A stretch of 17,950 nt of DNA from NCBI GenBank assembly GCA_030044105.1, contig JASHWL010000115.1, forward strand, positions 1 through 17,950, read 5' to 3'. Made by a program: the position numbers and the translations under genes. This stretch comes from Thermoplasmata archaeon. Its GTDB lineage: Archaea; Thermoplasmatota; Thermoplasmata; Lutacidiplasmatales; UBA184. The notes below the pieces were generated by a model that saw only the letters and a list, made by a program, of their open reading frames with translations, did no database searches and was not told the origin of the DNA. The first letter of the stretch is position 1. Each line of letters opens with the position of its first letter. Positions 6,627 through 12,987 of this stretch are shown here, piece by piece.

Positions 6627-7688
6627 GTGGCGGACCCGACCCGCGCGTCGAGCGCCTGGACCTACGCCCGGAGCGGGGTCGATGTCGACGTCCGCGACGC
6701 CGCGCTGAAGCGCCTCCTGCGGGAGGTGCGCTTCCGGCCGCGGCCGGACCACGGTCGTCCCCTCGCGGCGCCGGGCCACTTCGCGGGCCTCGTCCGCGTG
6801 GGCCGGGAGACGCTGGCCCTGACCACGGACACGGTCGGCACGAAGGTCCTGCTCGCCGAGGAGCTCGGCCGGTGGGAGGGCGTGGGGGAGGACGTGGTCG
6901 CCGTGAACGTCAACGACCTCGCCGCGGTCGGCGCCCGCCCGGCCGGGCTCGTGGACACGATCCTCGCCGGCGTGCCGGACCCGATCGCGTTCGCCGGCAT
7001 CGGTCGCGGGATCGATCGGGGGCTCCGGGCGGCGGGCTGCGCCCTCCTGGGCGGGGAGACCGCGGTCGTCCCGGGGATCGTGCGCGGCACGGATCTGGGC
7101 GGCACCGCGCTCGGGTTCTTTCCCCGCGGGCGACGGCCCGTCCTGGGCGACCGCATCCGCCCCGGCGACGTCGTACTGGGGATCCCGTCGTCGGGCGTGC
7201 ACGCGAACGGGTTCACGCTGATCCGTCGCCTGCTCGCCGAGCGATCCGTGCCGCTCGGCCGCCCCCGCGACGGCGCGTCGGCCTCGCTCGGCGACGAGCT
7301 GCTCGTCCCGACCCGGATCTACAGTCGTCCGGCGGACACGCTCGCCGGCGTGCCGGCCACGCACGGGCTGGCGCACCTGAGCGGCGGCGGGGTCCGGAAC
7401 CTCGTGCGCCTCCATCCGCGGGTCGCCTTCGTCCTCGACCGATGGCCCGAGGTCCCTCCGCTGTTCCGGTGGATCCAGGCGCTCGGCCCGGTCGACGACG
7501 CCGAGATGTTCCGCACGTTCAACATGGGGATCGGCTTCGCCCTCGTGGTCGATCGCCGCCGTCTCGCCGAGACCCGGCGACGGCTCGCGCGGGCGGGGGC
7601 CCCCGACGTCTCCGAGATCGGGCACGTCGAGCGGGGATCGGGCGTTCGGGTGCCCGCGTTCGACGTCGAATTCTCCGGATACGCCTGA
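6627..7688 (+). CDS. purM: Phosphoribosylformylglycinamidine cyclo-ligase (AIR synthetase)
   Basis: 353 residues from the GTG at 6627. Closes the imidazole ring to give AIR (aminoimidazole ribonucleotide) using ATP, the fifth step of purine synthesis. Visible PurM features: TYARSGVDVD near the N-terminus (12-21), the ATP/substrate segment TTDTVGTK (66-73), VNDLAAVGARP (95-105), GGETA (142-146), GIPSSGVHANGF in the domain linker, and HLSGGG in the C-terminal domain, followed by the MGIGFALVV strand. Length is normal for the family. The frame is open far upstream, but that extension is Arg/Pro-rich and runs antisense to pyrC. The GTG is supported by a TATA-like box 26 nt upstream and by the conserved N-terminal motif starting 11 residues in. 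Confidence 0.93.
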   Translation: MADPTRASSAWTYARSGVDVDVRDAALKRLLREVRFRPRPDHGRPLAAPGHFAGLVRVGRETLALTTDTVGTKVLLAEELGRWEGVGEDVVAVNVNDLAAVGARPAGLVDTILAGVPDPIAFAGIGRGIDRGLRAAGCALLGGETAVVPGIVRGTDLGGTALGFFPRGRRPVLGDRIRPGDVVLGIPSSGVHANGFTLIRRLLAERSVPLGRPRDGASASLGDELLVPTRIYSRPADTLAGVPATHGLAHLSGGGVRNLVRLHPRVAFVLDRWPEVPPLFRWIQALGPVDDAEMFRTFNMGIGFALVVDRRRLAETRRRLARAGAPDVSEIGHVERGSGVRVPAFDVEFSGYA

Positions 7689-7721
7689 GTCGCGCCGGCG
7701 CGGCCGCACCCTCGGCCAAAC

Positions 7722-7728
7722 GATTATC
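7722..7728 (+). promoter_or_regulatory. TATA-like box for the EamA transporter
   Basis: GATTATC is centred 27 nt before the GTG at 7752, consistent with a leaderless transcript. Confidence 0.55.
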
Positions 7729-7751
7729 CCACGAGGCCGTTACGGACCGCG

Positions 7752-8687
7752 GTGGTCCTCGACCGTCACTATCTGCTGTGGGCCCTGGTCGTGCCGCTCC
7801 TCGCCGCCCTGCTCTGGGCGACCTACTTCATCTTCGTGCTCGCGGTCACGCCCGGCACCGCTCCCTCCGCGGTGTTCGTCCTCCCGTTCCTCTTCGGCGG
7901 GGCGGCGTACGCGATCTGGGCGTGGGCCGGGGGGCACGGAGCCACGTTCCTGGCGCTCTGGGCCGATCCCGCGGCCTGGCTCCGCATCGGCCTCCTGGCC
8001 GAGATGCAGCTCGCCGTCCTCGCCTCCACGTACGTCGCGGGGCCGGTCGACACGTCCCTGCTCACGCTGATCGGCGACGTCGTGCTGACCCCGATCATCG
8101 TCTCGCTGGGGATCGCCGCCTATCGGGGACGCCTCGGGTCCCGCGTGCTCTGGGCGGGGATGGGGCTCTGCGTCCTCGGAGGCGCGCTGGCGATCGTCGG
8201 TACCGGTCGGCTGGTCGCCGTGCACGCGTGGGACGACGTCCTGTTGGTCGCGATCCCGGTGTCGGTGGCCGTCTACTTCCTGCTCAGCGCGCGGGCGAAC
8301 GAGCACGCGCCGGCGAGCGCCGTGGTCGGTCAGACGGTGCTCGGTGCGGGCGTGGTCGGCCTCGTACTCGCCGCGGCGCTCCCGGGAGGCTACGCGGGCC
8401 TGGTGCGGGTCGCGCCGGGGCCGCTGCTCCTCCTGATCGTGACCGGGGTCACGAGCTTCTTCCTCGCCTACGCGATGTACTTCGCGTCCTTCCAGCACGC
8501 CGGCTACGTCGTGCCGCCGATGATGATGACCGGCATCCCGGTGTTCGCCGCGCTCCTCGGCTGGGGCGTGCTCGGCATCGCGATCCCGCTGCTCGGCGTG
8601 ATCGGGATCCCCGTGGCGGTCGCCGGCTCGCTCGTTGCGCTGCGCGGGGAGCGGAGCGAGGGACCGCCGGCGGCGGCGCCGGGCTAG
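7752..8687 (+). CDS. EamA/DMT-family transporter
   Basis: 311 residues with about ten hydrophobic helices arranged as two five-helix halves: the first ends near residue 150 and the second begins at about 157. This is the usual layout of drug/metabolite transporters with two EamA domains. Features that recall the family are the Pro/Gly-rich end of helix 4 with TSLLTLIGDVVLTPI (around 99-113), and the corresponding helix 9 with VVPPMMMTGIPVFAALLGW (around 255-273). The substrate cannot be predicted. The protein ends in a short basic and Pro/Ala-rich tail. The GTG start is supported by the upstream TATA-like box. The stop TAG shares the palindrome CTAG with the stop of the convergent polB. Confidence 0.82.
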   Translation: MVLDRHYLLWALVVPLLAALLWATYFIFVLAVTPGTAPSAVFVLPFLFGGAAYAIWAWAGGHGATFLALWADPAAWLRIGLLAEMQLAVLASTYVAGPVDTSLLTLIGDVVLTPIIVSLGIAAYRGRLGSRVLWAGMGLCVLGGALAIVGTGRLVAVHAWDDVLLVAIPVSVAVYFLLSARANEHAPASAVVGQTVLGAGVVGLVLAAALPGGYAGLVRVAPGPLLLLIVTGVTSFFLAYAMYFASFQHAGYVVPPMMMTGIPVFAALLGWGVLGIAIPLLGVIGIPVAVAGSLVALRGERSEGPPAAAPG

Positions 8688-11143
8688 TTCCAGTCGCTCA
8701 GGTTCCGGTTGGTCGTCCGGCGTCGGCCGGACCGCGCGACGTCGGTGAGGGGAGTGTCGAGCGTGGCCGGGGTCCCCGACGCGACCGGGGTCTCGGGTTC
8801 GTCCGGAGCGCCGAGCCGGCGCTGGTGGCTCCCCCGAAGAAGCGACGCCGCGTCCCAGTCGAACACCTCGGTCACGCGCGCGAGGGTCTGCGCGACGCGG
8901 TCCGCGTAGTACTCCCAGTCGGGCTCCTTCGCGAAGGCGCGACCCTCGATCCATGGCTCGACCTCCTGCGGGCTCTTCCGCGAGTCGGTCACGATCCAGG
9001 CGACCCGCATACCGGGGATCACGTCGTACCCTTCCTGCTGGAGCTGCTTGAACACGCGCAGGAACGGGAGCGCGTCCCGGGTGGACGCGTTGTACTCGCC
9101 TTCGGCCCGCACGGCGCGGGCGATCACGAGCCGGTCGATCGGGACCGTCTTCTCACGCACCGCCTGGACCAGTTCGCGGGAGCGGCGGACCGCCGCGTCC
9201 GTGTCGCCGCTGAGCACCAGGTCGAAGACCTCGAGGAGCGCCGACGACTGGTAGTCGAAGGCGTCCGACCGGCGGTTCTCGTAGCCGCGGATCACGGTCT
9301 CTTCCCGCGGCCAGACCGTCCGACCGACGTACCGCTTCTTCGCGCCGTGGGAGAAGAGCGACTCGAACACCGACTGGAACTCGAACGTGACCCCCTCGTG
9401 CGTGAACCGGCGCGCGACCGCCTCACCGAACGCGCGCGCGCCCTCGAGCGTGGGCGTGGGCGAGCGCACGAAGACGCTGTCGGTGTCGGAGTAGACGACC
9501 TCGTGGCCGTCCCGCTCCAGGTCGCGGATGATCGAGGTGATCGCGTCCCGCGCGAACGAGGTGATGGCGGCGCCGATCTCCTTGTTCGTGAACCGGTAGA
9601 AGCTCGACGCGAGCACCCCGTAGAACGAGTTCATCAGGATCTTCACCGCGTTCTGGAGCCCGTCGTAGTACGCCGCGAGATCGGAGGTGGGGGCGGTCCG
9701 CTGGAGCTGGCGGAACCGGTCGCGATCGGCGAGCAGGCCGGCGAGGATCTTCGGGATCAGCCCCTCGCGCACGGAGGCGGCGAGGAACCGGGCGCCCGAG
9801 GGCGCGGCCGTGGTCCCGTCGGGGGAGAGCGTCGTGAAGCAGAGGTTCCGCGCGATGATGATCGACGGGTACATCGACTTGAAGTCGAGGACGACGACCC
9901 ACCGGTAGAGCCCCGGTTTGATCTCGTGCACGTAGCCGCCCTCGATCGTCGAGTCGCGACCGGCGTAGTGGCTCGTGGGCACGCCGACGTGCGCGGCGTC
10001 CGCGGCCGGGATGAGCATCGCGTCGATGAAGAGCGAGGTGCGCCCGTTCAGGCCCTCCTCCAGCGGCAGATGCGCGACGGTCGCGAGGTCCGCGGCCTTG
10101 TCCAGGGAGCGGAGCTTGAGCAGGATGCGGAGCGCGAGGTCCGCGTCGTGCTCGCAGTACTCCATCACCCGGTCCGGGTCCCGGTTCCACTCCTCCGTGA
10201 TGTTGCGTCGATCGACGTCCAGCTTCGAGTCGTTGAGCAGGATGCGCGCGACGTACTGCAGGGTCTCCTGCTTCGGCCGCAGCTCGCGCCGAGCGGACCA
10301 CCAGGCATCGGCCACGACGCGACCGGCGATCTTCCACAGCCGCTCTCCCATCTCCTTCGGCACGCCGCGTTCGCGGCCCAGCGCGAGCTCCTTCAGGCCC
10401 ACCGCGCCCGCGCGCTCGAGGAGCAGCGGGAAGTCGTAGCCGCCGATGTTGTAGCCGGTGAGGACGTCGGGGTCCTCCTCCCGGACCACCCGGACGAACT
10501 CCTCGAGGATCTCCCGCTCGGGCTTCTTCCCGATCTGGAACTCCCGCCGCGGGAGCTGGCCGCCCTCCACGACGCCGCAGATGGTGTAGATCGTCCGCTC
10601 GCGGATGGCGTTCTCGATGTCGAACGAGAGCACGCGGAGCGACGGCCGGAACGGCTCTGCGGGCCGGATGTCCCGGGGCTCGGGGACGATGCGGACGACG
10701 CGGGCCACGGTGTAGCGCTGGCGGATCTCGTCGGGCTCGTCCTCCGCCTCGAACTGGAGCGTGAGGCCGAGGTGCTTGTCGTAGAGGAAGCGGTGGACGA
10801 ACGGGATGTCGCAGGCGAGGACCGCGCCCTCCTCGGGCTTCCGGCGGAACTTCTCCCGGTACTCCGGGACCAGGAACGGCCGGTGCAGGGTGACCTTGAG
10901 CGCCGGATGCTCCCGACCCGCGTACCAGGTCGTGATCTCCTCGAAGCCGATGATCTCGGGGTCGGCGCGCAGCTTCTCGCGGATCGCGTCGGTCGGATCG
11001 GTGAGCTCGAAGTACGGCCGGAACCCGTAGTATCGGGCGACCATCGGCTCGCCGTCGCGCGTCCGGCCGAACAGCTCGACGACCACCTGGTCGTCGACGG
11101 TCTGGTACGAACCCTCGAGGAAGAACAGGTCGAAGGTCGGCAC
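8684..11143 (-). CDS. polB: Family B DNA polymerase (replicative/repair, archaeal)
   Basis: 819 residues. Proofreading domain: Exo I SFDIE (about 173-177), Exo II with GYNIGGYDF (about 234-242), Exo III YCEHDADL (about 330-337). Polymerase domain: motif A DFKSMYPSI (about 421), motif B KILMNSFYG (about 503), motif C YSDTDS (about 549-554), and the KKRY thumb-side motif after it. All catalytic Asp residues are present, so both activities should be intact. The last residues, NRNLSDWN (812-819), resemble a degenerate PCNA-binding (PIP) box, placed as in other archaeal PolB enzymes. The GTG start at 11143 lies 25 nt after a TATA-like box that itself contains the stop of the upstream udg. Archaeal PolB enzymes pause at template uracil, which gives the udg neighbour functional sense. 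Family B; subgroup (B1 or B3) not assigned. Confidence 0.95.
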   Translation of the reverse strand: MPTFDLFFLEGSYQTVDDQVVVELFGRTRDGEPMVARYYGFRPYFELTDPTDAIREKLRADPEIIGFEEITTWYAGREHPALKVTLHRPFLVPEYREKFRRKPEEGAVLACDIPFVHRFLYDKHLGLTLQFEAEDEPDEIRQRYTVARVVRIVPEPRDIRPAEPFRPSLRVLSFDIENAIRERTIYTICGVVEGGQLPRREFQIGKKPEREILEEFVRVVREEDPDVLTGYNIGGYDFPLLLERAGAVGLKELALGRERGVPKEMGERLWKIAGRVVADAWWSARRELRPKQETLQYVARILLNDSKLDVDRRNITEEWNRDPDRVMEYCEHDADLALRILLKLRSLDKAADLATVAHLPLEEGLNGRTSLFIDAMLIPAADAAHVGVPTSHYAGRDSTIEGGYVHEIKPGLYRWVVVLDFKSMYPSIIIARNLCFTTLSPDGTTAAPSGARFLAASVREGLIPKILAGLLADRDRFRQLQRTAPTSDLAAYYDGLQNAVKILMNSFYGVLASSFYRFTNKEIGAAITSFARDAITSIIRDLERDGHEVVYSDTDSVFVRSPTPTLEGARAFGEAVARRFTHEGVTFEFQSVFESLFSHGAKKRYVGRTVWPREETVIRGYENRRSDAFDYQSSALLEVFDLVLSGDTDAAVRRSRELVQAVREKTVPIDRLVIARAVRAEGEYNASTRDALPFLRVFKQLQQEGYDVIPGMRVAWIVTDSRKSPQEVEPWIEGRAFAKEPDWEYYADRVAQTLARVTEVFDWDAASLLRGSHQRRLGAPDEPETPVASGTPATLDTPLTDVARSGRRRTTNRNLSDWN

Positions 11144-11162
11144 GCCCGTCGAAGCTCGGCCC

Positions 11163-11172
11163 GAGTTAAACC
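11163..11172 (-). promoter_or_regulatory. TATA-like box for polB, overlapping the udg stop codon
   Basis: Minus-strand GGTTTAACTC contains TTTAA, centred 25 nt before the polB GTG at 11143. The TAA at 11168-11166 is the stop of udg, so the two functions share bases. Confidence 0.6.
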
Positions 11173-11771
11173 GATTGCCCGGCGCGGGTCCGGAGCCAGG
11201 CGCCGAGGGCGCCCACGTCCTGCTCCCAGCGCTCGGACCATCGGCGAGAGCGGAGCGCGGCGGCCGGATGGATCATCGGGAAGAGGGGCCCGTCGGGCGT
11301 GCGGCGCGGCGACCCGGCCGCCCGCATCACGGGCGGCGCCTCCGGGTCGAGCGCCCGGAGGGCGTGGGCGCCGAGCGTGACCCGGACCTGGGGCCGCAGC
11401 CACGCGAGCTGGCGATCGAGGTAGGGCCGACAGGCGTGCGCGGCCCGGGGATCGTACCGGTTGGCGGGGGGCCGGCACTTGATCAGGTTGAGCACGCCGA
11501 ACTCCTCGGGCCCGAGGCCCAGGCGCCCGATCGCCGCGTCGAGCCGATGGCCCGACCGACCCTGGAACGGCAACCCGGTGCGGTCCTCCACGTCCCCCGG
11601 GGCTTCGCCGACGAACACGACGCGCGGGGCGAGGCCCCCGCGGTACACCACCACATGGGTCCGCGTGCGATGGAGCGGGCACCGCTCGCACCGTTCGATC
11701 TCGTGCGTGAGCGCGCGCCACGAGCGGACGTCGCCCGCGCTCTGCGGATGACCGGCCGGGACGTTCCACAT
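11166..11771 (-). CDS. Uracil-DNA glycosylase, family 4 (4Fe-4S)
   Basis: 201 residues. Removes uracil from DNA at the start of base-excision repair. The four cluster cysteines are visible: CxxC at C28/C31 and C99/C114 in KCRPPANR and HAC. The catalytic and uracil-binding motif GEAPGDVEDRTG begins at residue 55, followed by LPFQGRSG, and the Leu/His region has MIHPAA with H168. Length and motif order fit archaeal and thermophilic-bacterial family 4 enzymes. The gene lies directly upstream of polB on the same strand. Start ATG at 11771: no box lies at the usual 26 nt, but A+T sequence further upstream (11831-11838) would give a leader of about 38 nt that contains a hairpin. Confidence 0.9.
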   Translation of the reverse strand: MWNVPAGHPQSAGDVRSWRALTHEIERCERCPLHRTRTHVVVYRGGLAPRVVFVGEAPGDVEDRTGLPFQGRSGHRLDAAIGRLGLGPEEFGVLNLIKCRPPANRYDPRAAHACRPYLDRQLAWLRPQVRVTLGAHALRALDPEAPPVMRAAGSPRRTPDGPLFPMIHPAAALRSRRWSERWEQDVGALGAWLRTRAGQSV

Positions 11772-11782
11772 GCTGCGGGGGC

Positions 11783-11806
11783 GTCGCCGGCTCCGTCCCC
11801 GGCGAC
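11783..11806 (-). repeat. Perfect inverted repeat in the udg leader
   Basis: GTCGCCGG at 11783-11790 and CCGGCGAC at 11799-11806 are perfect 8-bp arms around an 8-nt loop. The hairpin ends 12 nt before the udg ATG, within the predicted transcript. It could be an operator or an RNA structure; GC-rich sequence makes chance pairing common, so function is uncertain. Confidence 0.45.
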
Positions 11807-11830
11807 AAGCCGCCGAAACTTGGCAGGGAC

Positions 11831-11838
11831 CTTAAATA
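11831..11838. promoter_or_regulatory. TATA-like box of the rpsL operon, possibly shared with udg
   Basis: CTTAAATA is centred 37 nt before the rpsL ATG at 11872, giving a leader of about 11 nt. On the minus strand the same bases read TATTTAAG and are the only strong A+T run upstream of udg, about 64 nt from its ATG. Confidence 0.55.
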
Positions 11839-11871
11839 GGGGTACCCTGTGGCTCGGCCCCTTCCGCCCCT

Positions 11872-12306
11872 ATGTCGCCGCCGTCAGGTCTCAACACCGC
11901 TGGGCGCCTCGCGTCGCTCCGCCAGCGACGGCGCTGGTCGGACCGGTACTACAAGCGTCGGACCCTCCACCTCAAGGAGCGATCCGACCCGCTGGAGGGG
12001 GCCCCTCAGGCGCGCGGGATCGTGATCGAGAAGGTCGGGGTCGAGGCGAAGCAGCCCAACTCCGCGATCCGCAAGTGCATCAAGGTCCAGCTCATCAAGA
12101 ACGGCCGCCAGGTGACGGCCTTCGCGGTGGGGGACGGCGCCATCAACTTCATCGACGAGCACGACGAGGTCCTCGTCGAGGGCATCGGGGGTCGGATGGG
12201 CCGGTCGTACGGGGACATCCCCGGCGTCCGGTACAAGGTGATCCAGGTCAACGGCGTGTCGCTCGACGAGCTCGTGCGCGGACGCAAGGAGAAGCCGGCC
12301 CGATGA
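11872..12306 (+). CDS. rpsL: 30S ribosomal protein uS12
   Basis: 144 residues, usual archaeal length. The decoding-centre protein of the small subunit. The archaeal/eukaryotic-type N-terminus with RRRWSDRYYKRR (19-30) and the universal loop KQPNSAIRKC (around 60-69) are present, as are the VGDGAINFIDEHDEV and GRMGRSYGDIPGVRYK segments. First gene of a three-gene operon: its TGA overlaps the rpsG ATG (ATGA), so translation is probably coupled. The divergent udg lies upstream instead of the nusA and RNA polymerase genes that often precede rpsL in archaea. Confidence 0.96.
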   Translation: MSPPSGLNTAGRLASLRQRRRWSDRYYKRRTLHLKERSDPLEGAPQARGIVIEKVGVEAKQPNSAIRKCIKVQLIKNGRQVTAFAVGDGAINFIDEHDEVLVEGIGGRMGRSYGDIPGVRYKVIQVNGVSLDELVRGRKEKPAR

Positions 12307-12965
12307 GCGGATCGCCCGAGCCGCTGCCACCGGCCGAGACCGGCGGCGAGGACGCCGGTCCGGTCGTCCAGCGCCCGCAACCGGCGGCCCCTCCGCCGTT
12401 CCCCGTCCCGCCGCTGTTCGGGAAGTACCCGTTCGAGGGGGTCGAGGTCCACGATCCCGGCCTCATCCCCTACCTGTACCTTCATCCCGTGTACGCCCCG
12501 CACACCGAGGGCCGTCTGTCGGGCAAGCCGTTCCTGAAGACGCGGATGCACCTCGTGGAGCGGCTCGCGAACCACCTCATGAAGGGGGGTCGGTTCACCG
12601 GCAAGAAGTCGAAGGCGCTCGCCACCGTGCGGGCCGCGTTCGACGAGCTCGCGCAGCGGGAGGGCAAGAACCCGCTCCAGCTGCTGGTCGACGCGGTCGA
12701 GAACGCCGCGCCGCGCGAGGAGGTCACCCGCCTCCAGTTCGGCGGGATCAGCGTTCCGCGGGCCGTCGACGCCTCCCCGGCCCGCCGGCTCAACGTCGCG
12801 ATCCGCAACCTCGCGCTCGGGGCCATCCAGGCCTCCCGGAAGTCCACGAAGTCGATCCACACCTGCCTCGCGGACGAGATCGCGCTCGCCGCGGCCGGGA
12901 ACCTGACGAGCTTCGCCGTGGGTCGCAAGGAAGAGGTCGAGCGCGTCGCCCAGTCGGCGCGTTGA
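12303..12965 (+). CDS. rpsG: 30S ribosomal protein uS7
   Basis: 220 residues starting at the ATG that overlaps the rpsL stop by 4 nt. Binds the 3' major domain of 16S rRNA and nucleates head assembly. The conserved core starts near residue 37 (LFGKYPFEGVEV) and contains MHLVERLANHLMKGGRFTGK, the helix with KALATVRAAFDEL, ENAAPREEVTRL, the beta-hairpin, and RRLNVAIRNLALGAIQAS, ending in the usual basic helix. Residues 1-36 are a Pro/Glu/Ala-rich extension, longer than I would expect, and probably flexible. The frame is open far upstream but has no other sensible start. Confidence 0.95.
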   Translation: MSGSPEPLPPAETGGEDAGPVVQRPQPAAPPPFPVPPLFGKYPFEGVEVHDPGLIPYLYLHPVYAPHTEGRLSGKPFLKTRMHLVERLANHLMKGGRFTGKKSKALATVRAAFDELAQREGKNPLQLLVDAVENAAPREEVTRLQFGGISVPRAVDASPARRLNVAIRNLALGAIQASRKSTKSIHTCLADEIALAAAGNLTSFAVGRKEEVERVAQSAR

Positions 12966-12971
12966 GGCCGT

Positions 12972-12977
12972 CGGGAG
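12972..12977 (+). promoter_or_regulatory. Ribosome binding site for fusA
   Basis: GGGAGG ends 10 nt before the fusA ATG at 12988, in the 22-nt gap after rpsG. It matches the core of the archaeal Shine-Dalgarno sequence and fits an internal operon gene with no promoter of its own. Confidence 0.55.
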
Positions 12978-12987
12978 GACCGGGAGC

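Noticed and set aside
6872..11380. Plus-strand open frame of about 1500 codons
   Set aside because: It crosses purM in another frame, the EamA gene, and runs antisense to polB. The product is Arg/Gly/Asp-rich with no domain; long stop-free frames are expected opposite GC-rich genes.
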